Assembly: GCF_023078335.1 (NCBI RefSeq)
Contig: NZ_CP095550.1
Location: 2,772,001-2,836,000, forward strand
Direction: 5' to 3'
DNA length: 64,000 bases
From: Metabacillus endolithicus
Lineage (GTDB): Bacteria > Bacillota > Bacilli > Bacillales > Bacillaceae
A program made the position numbers and the translations under genes. The notes under the pieces were generated by a model. The model did no database searches. It saw only the letters and a program-made list of their open reading frames with translations, and was not told where the DNA came from. This document shows positions 40,550 through 50,735 of this stretch, one piece after another. How positions within the stretch are numbered: the stretch's first letter is position 1; each line of letters starts with the position of its first letter.

Positions 40550-41788
40550 GTTGATGAATAACCATTGGGTAATGAGGATAATTGCCTTGTTCCTCGCAAT
40601 CATGCTGTATGCATCTGTTAATATAGAATCTGGATCTCAAGGAGGAACCCAATCAACAAATCCTTTTAGTTCTTCTCCCTCACTGGATAAGGCAACTGTC
40701 ACGGATGTGCCAGTCGTTACATACTTTGATCAAGAAAATCTTGTTGTTACAGGGGTACCAGAAACAGTTAATGTAACATTAGAGGGTCCAACGGTTGCAT
40801 TGACAAAAGCAAGGACAGTTAAAGATTTTGAGATATATGCTGATTTAAATAATTTATCAATAGGTACTCATCGTGTTCAACTTAAAGTTAAAAACTTATC
40901 CGAGGATTTAGAGGCGAGTATTAATCCTTCTACTATCACAGTTTCAATTGAAGAGAAGGTTACAAAGGATTTCCCAGTTGAGGTTGATTTTACTAATGAG
41001 GATAAATTAGAGGAAGGTTACACACCTGATCAGCCAATTGTAAATCCAAACAGTATTCGCGTTACAGCATCAAAAGAGGTTATTGACCGTATCGAAACGG
41101 TTCAGGCAACAGTGAATTTAGAAACTGCCAAGGAAACGATTAACCAGGAATCTAGAATTACGATTTATGACAGCGATGGCAACATTCTTCCAGTGGAAGT
41201 AGAACCGTCTGTTGTAGATGTTACAGTACCAATTAAAAGCCCAAGTAAAACTCTCCCTTTTAAGATAAGCAGGGAAGGTGAGCTTGAAAAGGGTTTAAGT
41301 ATCTTAAGTATAGAGCCTAATCCGAAAGAAATTACTGTATACGGACCACTTGATGTTCTTGAAAAATATGAATTTCTAGATGGTATAAAAGTTGACCTTT
41401 CAGAGATCCAAAAGGATACATCTATAGAAGTTGATGTCCCGGTACCGGAAGGCATCACGAAAGTTAGTCCAGAAAAAATTAAGATCGAAATAGATGTGGA
41501 AGAGCAACAAGAAAAGGTGTTTTCCAGTAAAAAAATACAGGAAGTAGGCTTTCTGAAGGAAAGGTCTTCGACTATATTGATCCTGATTCAGGAGCGATGG
41601 ATCTTACCGTTTACGGTGCTACGAGTGTGATTAATGAAATAAAATCAGATGATATTGAATTATATATAAACCTGTCAGATTTAGCGGATGGTGAACATGA
41701 GGTGGAAGTTCAAGTTAATGGTCCTCAAAATCTTACTTGGTCATTGCAAAAAGAAAAGGTAAAAGTGAGAATTTCTTCAGCCTCTTAA
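40542..41788 (+). pseudogene. cdaR: cdaR (YbbR-domain CdaA regulator), frameshifted
   Basis: CdaR regulates CdaA from outside the membrane. It has an N-terminal membrane segment (about 11-27) and a series of YbbR repeats. Here the first frame runs 40542-41630; its last part (from about 41549, residues GFLKERSSTI) is out of frame. The correct sequence continues in the +2 frame as LSEGKVFDYIDPDSGAMDLTVYGA to the stop at 41786-41788. A single missing base near 41549 in GGCTTT explains this. As it stands the fourth YbbR repeat is lost. It may be a sequencing error, since the rest reads cleanly. Confidence 0.82.
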
Positions 41789-41816
41789 GGCAGATTTGTA
41801 TAAAGGAGCGAAACCA

Positions 41817-43163
41817 ATGGGAAAGTATTTTGGTACAGATGGAGTACGAGGAGTTGCAAATAGTGAATTAACACCTGAATTAGCCTTTAAAATTGGTCGA
41901 TTTGGTGGATATGTTCTAACAAAGGATAAAGAAAGACCAAAGGTTATTATCGGCAGAGATACTCGTATCTCAGGTCATATGTTAGAAGGGGCTCTTGTAG
42001 CAGGACTACTGTCAATAGGAGCCGAGGTGATGCGTTTAGGTGTTATCTCAACACCAGGTGTAGCTTTCTTAACAAAGGCTCTTGGTGCTGAAGCAGGGGT
42101 TATGATTTCAGCATCACATAATCCTGTAGAAGACAACGGAATTAAATACTTCGGTCCAGACGGTTTTAAACTTTCTGATGAACAAGAGCTTGAGATTGAA
42201 AGACTAATGGATGAAGAAGAAGATACATTACCGAGACCTGTTGGTAAGAATTTAGGACAAGTAAATGATTATTTTGAAGGTGGACAAAAATATTTACAAT
42301 TCCTAAAACAAACAGTTGACGAAGACTTTACTGGTATACATGTAGCATTAGATTGTGCACATGGAGCTACATCATCTCTTGCTACACATTTATTTGCAGA
42401 TCTTGATGCAGATGTTTCTACAATGGGAACATCACCTAATGGGCTTAACATTAATGACGGAGTAGGATCGACACATCCAGAAGCTTTAGCAGCTTTCTTA
42501 AAGGAGAAGAATGCTGATATTGGTTTAGCATTTGATGGAGATGGTGATCGCCTCATTGCTGTTGATGAGAACGGTGATATTGTTGATGGTGATCAGATTA
42601 TGTACATTTGTGCAAAATTCTTAAATAGTGAAGGCCGATTAAAAAAGAACACGGTTGTTTCAACAGTTATGAGTAACTTAGGTTTTTACAAAGGGTTAGA
42701 AGAGCACGCTATTAATAGCATTCCGACCGCTGTTGGAGACCGTTATGTTGTAGAAGAAATGAAAAGAAATGATTATAACCTGGGTGGAGAGCAATCAGGA
42801 CATATTATCTTCCTTGACTATAACACAACGGGTGACGGACTTCTTACGGGATTACAATTAGTTAATATTATGAAGTTAACAGGTAAAAAATTATCTGAAC
42901 TTGCAAATGAAATGACAAAGTACCCACAGTTGTTGATAAATGTAAAAGTAACGGATAAATATAGAGTAACTGAAAATGAAAAGGTAAGTGAAATCATTTC
43001 TGCTGTTGAAGAAGAAATGAACGGAAACGGCCGTATATTAGTACGTCCTTCTGGAACAGAACCACTTGTCCGTGTTATGGCTGAAGCTCCAACAGAAGAG
43101 CAATGTCGTGACTATGTTAATCGAATTGTTGCTGTAGTAAAAGAAGAAATGGGTATGGAATAA
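41817..43163 (+). CDS. glmM: Phosphoglucosamine mutase GlmM
   Basis: GlmM (448 aa) turns glucosamine-6-phosphate into glucosamine-1-phosphate for UDP-GlcNAc and thus wall synthesis. The phosphorylated serine is S100 in ISASHNP, the metal loop is DGDGDR, the sugar-binding loop is GGEQSGH and the phosphate loop RPSGTEP lies near the C-terminus. The frame opens 7 codons earlier, but AAAGGAG sets ATG 41817. In B. subtilis GlmM also binds CdaA and lowers c-di-AMP synthesis. Confidence 0.97.
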   Translation: MGKYFGTDGVRGVANSELTPELAFKIGRFGGYVLTKDKERPKVIIGRDTRISGHMLEGALVAGLLSIGAEVMRLGVISTPGVAFLTKALGAEAGVMISASHNPVEDNGIKYFGPDGFKLSDEQELEIERLMDEEEDTLPRPVGKNLGQVNDYFEGGQKYLQFLKQTVDEDFTGIHVALDCAHGATSSLATHLFADLDADVSTMGTSPNGLNINDGVGSTHPEALAAFLKEKNADIGLAFDGDGDRLIAVDENGDIVDGDQIMYICAKFLNSEGRLKKNTVVSTVMSNLGFYKGLEEHAINSIPTAVGDRYVVEEMKRNDYNLGGEQSGHIIFLDYNTTGDGLLTGLQLVNIMKLTGKKLSELANEMTKYPQLLINVKVTDKYRVTENEKVSEIISAVEEEMNGNGRILVRPSGTEPLVRVMAEAPTEEQCRDYVNRIVAVVKEEMGME

Positions 43164-43188
43164 AAGACGGGGAAACCCGTCTTTTTAT
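43162..43188 (+). terminator. Terminator after glmM
   Basis: AAAAGACGGG and CCCGTCTTTT pair around a GAAA tetraloop, followed by TATTT. It closes the cdaA-cdaR-glmM unit before glmS. Confidence 0.88.
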
Positions 43189-43297
43189 TTAATTTTTATC
43201 GAAACTTGAAGACAAGTTTATGTTAACGTTTATAGGTTATTGAACATATACTTAATGTATAACAGCTCAAAAGAGTTGTTATCGATTGGAAAAATAA

Positions 43298-43326
43298 TTG
43301 ACGATTGTTTTTAACTTGTGTATTAT
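43298..43326 (+). promoter_or_regulatory. Promoter of glmS
   Basis: TTGACG (43298-43303) and TATTAT (43321-43326) are spaced by 17 nt. Transcription would start about 60 nt before the ribozyme cleavage site. Confidence 0.82.
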
Positions 43327-43390
43327 TAATTTTGTTAAAAATACTCATACTAGAAAGGAGTACATTTTATTTAATAGTAAAGTTTCACTC

Positions 43391-43550
43391 AAAGCGCCTG
43401 AACTAAGTGGTCGATAAAACTTAGTTGACGAGGATGGAGGTTATCGAAAATATCGGCGGATGCCTCCCGGTTGTTCTTGGTTACAGCCGTAAGCTATTCC
43501 TTAAAACAAAAAGGTAACTTTTTGAACAAAGGGAATGGTATAGCCTTCCA
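43391..43550 (+). ncRNA. glmS ribozyme-riboswitch
   Basis: This self-cleaving RNA is activated by glucosamine-6-phosphate and reduces glmS mRNA when the product is plentiful. The cleavage site lies between A43393 and G43394 (AAAGCGCC). The core segments GACGAGGATGGAGGTTATCG (about 43422-43447) and GGCGGATGCCTCCCGG are present in order, followed by the P3/P4 arms ending near AGCCTTCC. It lies about 100 nt before glmS. Confidence 0.92.
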
Positions 43551-43644
43551 ATAAAAAAAGACATGTGTGAGGGGACAGTGATGTCTCCGTTTGTTTAAAA
43601 AAGACTTCCTGTCCCTGGTAGCACGCTATGGGAGGAAATGAATT

Positions 43645-45450
43645 ATGTGCGGAATCGTTGGTTATATTGGCAAACAGGACTCTAAAGAAATTTTATTAAA
43701 AGGCTTAGAAAAATTAGAATACCGTGGATATGATTCAGCAGGTATTGCTGCTATGAATCAAGATGGTGTTCATATTTTTAAGGAAAAGGGTCGTATTGCT
43801 AAGCTACGTGAAATCGTTGATGAAAAAGTTGAAGCAACTACTGGGATTGGTCATACTAGATGGGCAACACACGGTGTTCCAAGTCAAGTAAATGCACATC
43901 CACATCAAAGTACTTCATCAAGATTTACACTTGTTCATAACGGTGTTATTGAGAATTACTCAATCATAAAGCGTGAACATTTAACTGGTGTTGATTTTAA
44001 AAGTGACACAGACACAGAAATTATTGTTCAAGTGATTGAGAAATTTGTTCATGAAGGATTAGAGGTTGAAGAAGCGTTCCGTCAAACGTTATCAATCTTA
44101 AAAGGCTCATACGCAATTGCGTTATTAGATGAGCAAAATCCGGATATGATCTATGTAGCTAAAAATAAAAGTCCACTACTTGTTGGTTTAGGAGACGGCA
44201 GCTTTAATGTTGTTGCTTCAGATGCAATGGCAATGCTGCAAGTGACAGATCAATACGTAGAGATTATGGATAAAGAAATGGTGTTCGTTGAACGCGAAAC
44301 AGTTACGATTAAAGATTTAAAAGGTAACGTAATTGAACGTGCTCCTTATAAAGCAGAGCTTGACGCAAGCGATATTGAAAAGGGCACATATCCTCACTAC
44401 ATGTTAAAAGAAATTGATGAACAGCCATTAGTAACGAGAAAAATCATTGCAAAATACCGTAATGAAAATGGTGGTTTAACGGTTGATGAAGATATCGTAA
44501 ATGCAGTTAATGCAGCAGATCGAATTTATATTATTGCAGCGGGAACTAGTTACCATGCTGGTTTAATTGGAAAGCAGTTTATCGAAAATTGGGTTAAGAT
44601 TCCAGTAGAAGTGCATATTGCAAGTGAGTTTTCTTATAATATGCCATTATTATCAGCAAATCCATTATTTATCTTTATCTCACAAAGTGGTGAAACTGCA
44701 GATAGCCGCTCAGTGCTGGTACAAATTAAAGAACTAGGTCATAAGGCGTTAACGGTAACGAATGTGCCTGGATCTACTTTATCTCGTGAAGCGGATTATA
44801 CGATGTTATTACATGCAGGTCCTGAAATTGCTGTTGCTTCTACAAAAGCATATACAGCACAATTAGCTGTTCTTTCCATTCTTGCAGCAGTTGCAGCTGA
44901 AGGAAAAGGCCGCTCATTGGAATTTGATTTAACAAAAGAACTTGGTATTGTAGCAAATGCAATGGAAGTACTTTGTGATCAAAAAGAAGAAATGGAAGAA
45001 ATTGCAAAGGAATACTTTGCAACAACTCGAAATGCTTTCTTTATCGGACGCTCTGTAGACTATTATGTTGGCTTAGAAGGTGCGTTAAAGCTGAAAGAAA
45101 TCTCTTACATTCAAGCAGAAGGTTTTGCTGGTGGAGAATTAAAGCATGGTACAATTGCTCTTATTGAGAATGGTACACCAATTATTGCTTTATCAACTCA
45201 AGAACATGTCAACCTAAGTATTCGTGGGAATGTAAAGGAAGTTGTGGCACGTGGTGCAAATCCATGTATCATTTCTATGAAAGGCTTAGAAGAAGAAGAC
45301 GATCGCTTCGTTCTTCCACTTGTTCATGAACAGCTTGCACCTCTAGTATCAGTAGTACCACTACAACTGATCTCTTACTATGCAGCATTACACCGTGGCT
45401 GTGACGTTGATAAGCCACGTAACCTTGCTAAAAGTGTTACAGTTGAGTAA
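43645..45450 (+). CDS. glmS: Glutamine-fructose-6-phosphate transaminase
   Basis: GlmS (601 aa) makes glucosamine-6-phosphate from fructose-6-phosphate and glutamine, the first step of amino-sugar synthesis. The N-terminal Ntn glutaminase domain starts with the catalytic C2 (MCGIVGYIG). Two SIS sugar-isomerase domains follow, with [11 protein letters not shown] and [10 protein letters not shown], and the C-terminus [13 protein letters not shown] is typical. A GGGAGG site precedes ATG 43645. Regulation is by the upstream ribozyme. Confidence 0.98.
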   Translation: MCGIVGYIGKQDSKEILLKGLEKLEYRGYDSAGIAAMNQDGVHIFKEKGRIAKLREIVDEKVEATTGIGHTRWATHGVPSQVNAHPHQSTSSRFTLVHNGVIENYSIIKREHLTGVDFKSDTDTEIIVQVIEKFVHEGLEVEEAFRQTLSILKGSYAIALLDEQNPDMIYVAKNKSPLLVGLGDGSFNVVASDAMAMLQVTDQYVEIMDKEMVFVERETVTIKDLKGNVIERAPYKAELDASDIEKGTYPHYMLKEIDEQPLVTRKIIAKYRNENGGLTVDEDIVNAVNAADRIYIIAAGTSYHAGLIGKQFIENWVKIPVEVHIASEFSYNMPLLSANPLFIFISQSGETADSRSVLVQIKELGHKALTVTNVPGSTLSREADYTMLLHAGPEIAVASTKAYTAQLAVLSILAAVAAEGKGRSLEFDLTKELGIVANAMEVLCDQKEEMEEIAKEYFATTRNAFFIGRSVDYYVGLEGALKLKEISYIQAEGFAGGELKHGTIALIENGTPIIALSTQEHVNLSIRGNVKEVVARGANPCIISMKGLEEEDDRFVLPLVHEQLAPLVSVVPLQLISYYAALHRGCDVDKPRNLAKSVTVE

Positions 45451-45468
45451 TTTTAAATAGACAAAATG

Positions 45469-45497
45469 AAAACCCAGTTTTTAAAACTGGGTTTTTA
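45469..45497 (+). terminator. Terminator after glmS
   Basis: AAAACCCAGTTTT and AAAACTGGGTTTT pair and are followed by TATT. It ends the glmS mRNA. Confidence 0.9.
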
Positions 45498-45667
45498 TTA
45501 TGTAGGCGGTTCTTTGTTTACTTATCGAGAAAAGACTGCTTTTTACCTTTTCACAATAACAAGAGAGACCTAGTAACCAGTGTATGATCTATTTTTCATT
45601 TCTGTAGACTAGTATAAACTAGTGTAATCTTATTCAGGCAATCAATTAATATATAAATTTTTTGCAA

Positions 45668-45682
45668 AAAAAGCGTTTACAA
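45668..45682 (+). promoter_or_regulatory. Candidate catabolite-responsive element (cre)
   Basis: AAAAAGCGTTTACAA fits the CcpA cre consensus in reverse with one mismatch. It covers the -35 of the glpF promoter, so CcpA binding would repress glycerol uptake when better sugars are present. Confidence 0.7.
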
Positions 45683-45704
45683 AATAAACCATTACACTTA
45701 TAAT
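45676..45704 (+). promoter_or_regulatory. Promoter of glpFK
   Basis: TTTACA (45676-45681) and TATAAT (45699-45704) are spaced by 17 nt. It starts the leader that carries the GlpP-controlled terminator. Confidence 0.85.
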
Positions 45705-45744
45705 ATGAATAACAAGTTAAGAATCGTGCTGATGAGTTATTGAG

Positions 45745-45810
45745 AGACAGCCATTTGCTTTAATAGGGGATTTTATATCCTATTAATGCAGGTGGCTGTC
45801 TTTTTCTTTT
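45745..45810 (+). terminator. Leader terminator of glpFK (GlpP antitermination site)
   Basis: AGACAGCCA (45745-45753) and TGGCTGTCT pair, with TTTAATAGG and CCTATTAAT as an inner stem, and T-rich sequence follows. In B. subtilis GlpP bound to glycerol-3-phosphate stops termination at such leader hairpins; glpP is encoded downstream here. Confidence 0.82.
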
Positions 45811-45862
45811 CAGCACATTGCACTTAAGTTTTTTTATAAGAGAAGATGAAGGGGGATTCACA

Positions 45863-46684
45863 GTGTCAGCATTTTTAGGGGAAGTTATAGGAACAATGAT
45901 TTTGATTATTTTCGGTGGTGGTGTAGTAGGTGGTGTTGTGCTTAATAAATCAAAAGCACAAGACTCTGGTTGGATTGTCATTACTTTAGGTTGGGGGTTT
46001 GCAGTAGCATTTGGAGCTTATGCGGTTGGAAGTGTAAGCGGTGCACACTTAAATCCAGCTGTTACAATTGGTTTTGCTTCCGTTGGTGAATTCCCGTGGG
46101 CTGATGTTCCATCATATATCGCAGGGCAAATGATTGGGGCAATTCTCGGTGCTACAATTGTATGGTTATATTATTACCCACACTGGCAGGCAACAGAAGA
46201 TAAAGCTGCTAAATTAGCGGTTTTTTCTACAGACCCAGCCATTGCACATACACCTTCTAACTTTATAAGTGAAGTGTTAGGTACAGCGGTTTTAATTTTT
46301 GGTCTCTTATCAATTGGTGCTAACGAGTTTACAGAAGGGTTAAATCCGATCATTGTTGGTTTCTTTATCACAGCCATTGGTTTATCACTAGGTGGTACAA
46401 CAGGTTATGCCATTAATCCAGCACGTGACTTAGGTCCACGTATTGCACACTTCTTACTCCCGATTGCAGGGAAAGGTTCTTCTAACTGGAAATATGCGTG
46501 GATTCCTGTTATCGGTCCAATCGTTGGTGGTGTTCTTGGTGCTCAATTTCATCACGCTGTGTTTGTTGGTGGATCTAATAACGCCCTTTATATTTTAATA
46601 GGAATATTAGCAGTTATTGCGTTAGTTGTAAAAGTATCTCAATCAAATAAAGGATTTGAAGCAAAAAAACAAGAAGTAATGTAA
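45863..46684 (+). CDS. glpF: Glycerol uptake facilitator GlpF
   Basis: GlpF (273 aa) is an aquaglyceroporin that lets glycerol diffuse across the cytoplasmic membrane. Six membrane segments and two NPA half-helices are visible: NPA at 64-66 (HLNPAVT) and at 185-187 (INPAR). R188 after the second NPA is the selectivity-filter arginine. The frame is open upstream to 45818, but GTG 45863 follows GAAGGGGG and gives the normal N-terminus. It is first in the glpFK unit. Confidence 0.95.
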   Translation: MSAFLGEVIGTMILIIFGGGVVGGVVLNKSKAQDSGWIVITLGWGFAVAFGAYAVGSVSGAHLNPAVTIGFASVGEFPWADVPSYIAGQMIGAILGATIVWLYYYPHWQATEDKAAKLAVFSTDPAIAHTPSNFISEVLGTAVLIFGLLSIGANEFTEGLNPIIVGFFITAIGLSLGGTTGYAINPARDLGPRIAHFLLPIAGKGSSNWKYAWIPVIGPIVGGVLGAQFHHAVFVGGSNNALYILIGILAVIALVVKVSQSNKGFEAKKQEVM

Positions 46685-46694
46685 TTATATATAA

Positions 46695-48197
<1,503 letters not shown>

Positions 48198-48238
48198 GCT
48201 TTAAGCCAAATAAAAAGGGTAAAAAGCAAACAACTTAA

Positions 48239-48267
48239 TTGAAAATTAAGAAAAAAACTGCTATACT
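48239..48267 (+). promoter_or_regulatory. Promoter of glpD
   Basis: TTGAAA (48239-48244) and TATACT (48262-48267) are spaced by 17 nt, in the gap after glpK. Confidence 0.72.
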
Positions 48268-48312
48268 ATATATAACTAAAAGTTAATAAAAAATTGGTCT
48301 TGAGACGTTTTG

Positions 48313-48375
48313 AGGGGACCACAACAATGCTGTAAAAGGATTTCTTTACAGTTCATGTTGTGGTCCCCTTTTTTG
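48313..48375 (+). terminator. Leader terminator of glpD (GlpP antitermination site)
   Basis: AGGGGACCACAACA (48313-48326) and TGTTGTGGTCCCCT pair, with CTGTAAA and TTTACAG inside, followed by TTTTT. This matches the known B. subtilis arrangement, in which GlpP plus glycerol-3-phosphate prevents termination and stabilises glpD mRNA. Confidence 0.85.
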
Positions 48376-48409
48376 TTGTTTTACCTACAATTTGAAAGGA
48401 TGATAAACA

Positions 48410-50101
48410 ATGACACAGTTTTCTAGCATAAATCGTTCAAAATATTTAGAAGAAATGGAAGCAAACTCTTTGGATCTACTAGTTATCGGTGGGGGAATTA
48501 CAGGAACAGGAATTGCTTTAGATGCCCAGGTTCGTGGTTTAAAAACCGGATTGATTGAGATGCAGGATTTTGCTGCAGGTACCTCTAGCCGATCTACAAA
48601 ACTAGTACATGGAGGCTTACGCTATTTAAAACAATTTGAGGTAAAGCTGGTAGCAGAGGTTGGGAAAGAGCGGGCAATTGTCTATGAAAATGCCCCTCAT
48701 GTCACAACACCTGTCTGGATGATGTTGCCGATCATTGAAAATGGAACATTCGGTAAGTTTTCCACTTCTATAGGCCTAAAAGTTTATGATTATTTAGCCG
48801 GAGTTAAGAAGGTTGAAAGAAGGAAAATGCTGAATAAAACAAATTCAATCGAACGCGAGCCTCTCTTACGTGAACAGGGTTTAAAGGGATCTGGGGTGTA
48901 TGTTGAGTATCGAACAGATGATGCGCGATTAACATTAGAAGTAATGAAAGAAGCGGTAAACAGAGGGGTTTTGGCTGCAAATTATACAAAAGCAGAAGAA
49001 TTTATTTATAACAAAGGGAAAGTTATTGGAGTTCACATTCAGGATTTACTAACTGGTGAGAAGCGGAAAATTTACGCAAAGAAAATCGTAAATGCTGCAG
49101 GGCCATGGGTTGATACGTTAAGAGAGAAAGATAAATCAAAGAAAGGGAAATATTTGCACTTAACAAAAGGTGTTCACCTTGTAATTGATTCGTCACGTTT
49201 TCCTTTAAAAGAGGCTGTGTATTTTGATACGCCTTTTAAAGACGGTAGAATGATGTTTGCTATACCACGTGATAACAAAGCATATGTAGGCACAACTGAT
49301 ACAAATTACAAAGGCTCAATTAGCCACCCAAGAATGACAGTAGAGGACAGAGATTATATTCTAAAAGCTACTAATTATATGTTTCCCAATCTAAACTTAA
49401 CAACGAATGATGTTGAATCAAGCTGGGTAGGCTTACGTCCGCTTATTCACGAAGAAGGAAAAGATCCTTCAGAGATTTCTAGAAAAGATGAAATCTTTGT
49501 CTCACCAACCGGCTTAGTGACAATTGCTGGAGGGAAGCTAACAGGTTATCGCAAAATGGCGGAAGGTGTTGTAAACCTTGTATTAGAAGAACTAAGAGGA
49601 AAAAATTATCCCGCATGTACCACAGACAGGATTGTTCTTTCGGGTGGAGATGTTGGTGGTTCTAACCAATATCCTACTTTCGTGAAAGAACAGGTTCAAA
49701 AAGGGATAAATTTAGGTTTAACAGAGGAAGAAGCAACGAAGCTAGTAAAACGATATGGATCAAACATTTCTGCCCTCTATGAAGTAATCAAACATAGTGG
49801 ACATGAAGCGGAGACTGCTGGACTTTCGTTAGAAGTATATGCATCCCTTATTTATGGAATTGAACAAGAAATGGTAGGAACACTATGTGATTTCTTCATT
49901 AGAAGAACTAGTGCCCTTTTCTTTGATATAAATTGGGTAATCAAGTGGAAAGAACCGGTTACAAAGTACATGGCAACTATTTTCTCTTGGTCGCTTGAAG
50001 AAGAACAACGTTTCCGCGATGAGCTAGCAAAGCACATATATGATGCAACTGTTCCTGTAGAATATGATGAAGATGAACACCCACATGCTAAAAGTGTATA
50101 G
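48410..50101 (+). CDS. glpD: Aerobic glycerol-3-phosphate dehydrogenase
   Basis: GlpD (563 aa) oxidises glycerol-3-phosphate to dihydroxyacetone phosphate with FAD and passes electrons to quinone at the membrane. The FAD-binding GGGITG is at 27-32, and FAAGTSSRSTKLVHGGLRYL, the family signature, follows. The segment FVSPTGLVTIAGGKLTGYRKMA is the C-terminal FAD contact. A GAAAGGATG site precedes ATG 48410. Confidence 0.97.
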   Translation: MTQFSSINRSKYLEEMEANSLDLLVIGGGITGTGIALDAQVRGLKTGLIEMQDFAAGTSSRSTKLVHGGLRYLKQFEVKLVAEVGKERAIVYENAPHVTTPVWMMLPIIENGTFGKFSTSIGLKVYDYLAGVKKVERRKMLNKTNSIEREPLLREQGLKGSGVYVEYRTDDARLTLEVMKEAVNRGVLAANYTKAEEFIYNKGKVIGVHIQDLLTGEKRKIYAKKIVNAAGPWVDTLREKDKSKKGKYLHLTKGVHLVIDSSRFPLKEAVYFDTPFKDGRMMFAIPRDNKAYVGTTDTNYKGSISHPRMTVEDRDYILKATNYMFPNLNLTTNDVESSWVGLRPLIHEEGKDPSEISRKDEIFVSPTGLVTIAGGKLTGYRKMAEGVVNLVLEELRGKNYPACTTDRIVLSGGDVGGSNQYPTFVKEQVQKGINLGLTEEEATKLVKRYGSNISALYEVIKHSGHEAETAGLSLEVYASLIYGIEQEMVGTLCDFFIRRTSALFFDINWVIKWKEPVTKYMATIFSWSLEEEQRFRDELAKHIYDATVPVEYDEDEHPHAKSV

Positions 50102-50119
50102 AAAGCGTGAGGTCCACTG

Positions 50120-50668
50120 ATGTTTGAAAATCAACAGGTGTTACCTGCGACTAAATCAATGAAGGACTTTGAGCGGGTCCTTTCTAATAGAAATGTAGAG
50201 TTTATCGTTATGCTAGAAGTGCATATTGCTCAATTAGATAATATTATGAAGCTAGCTAAGACATATCATAAAAAAATCCTCTTACATGCAGACTTAATTC
50301 AAGGTTTAAAAAACGATGAGTACTCAGCAGAATTTTTGTGTCAAAAAATAAAGCCTGATGGAGTTATTTCAACAAGAGCAAGTGTATTAAAGACAGCTAA
50401 GAAAAATGGTATTTTATCGATTCAGCGGCTATTTTTGCTTGATACGTTGGCAATTGATACAAGTTACAGCTTAGCGCAAAAGGTTCAGCCTGACTTTATA
50501 GAAGTTCTACCAGGCTGTGTACCACATTTGATTCAAAAAGTAAGTCAGGAAACAAATATTCCTGTAATAGCAGGCGGTTTAATAACAAGTCATGATGAAG
50601 TAACTAGTGTGTTAAAAGCGGGGGCACATGCTGTAACAACGTCCCGGAAGGAATTGTGGAGGATATAA
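50120..50668 (+). CDS. glpP: Glycerol uptake operon antiterminator GlpP
   Basis: GlpP (182 aa) is an RNA-binding antiterminator that, with glycerol-3-phosphate, lets transcription pass the glpFK and glpD leader hairpins. The fold is TIM-barrel-like: KILLHADLIQGLKNDEYSAEFLCQKIKPDG and DFIEVLPGCVPHLI, then VIAGGLITSHDEV. It resembles B. subtilis GlpP in length and blocks. In B. subtilis glpP lies before glpF; here it follows glpD by 18 nt. Confidence 0.93.
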   Translation: MFENQQVLPATKSMKDFERVLSNRNVEFIVMLEVHIAQLDNIMKLAKTYHKKILLHADLIQGLKNDEYSAEFLCQKIKPDGVISTRASVLKTAKKNGILSIQRLFLLDTLAIDTSYSLAQKVQPDFIEVLPGCVPHLIQKVSQETNIPVIAGGLITSHDEVTSVLKAGAHAVTTSRKELWRI

Positions 50669-50735
50669 TTTGTAAGGAGGGAGATTTGCCTCGATTTTTA
50701 TTGGAAATAATGATATTAAAAATAGCCTGAAAAGT

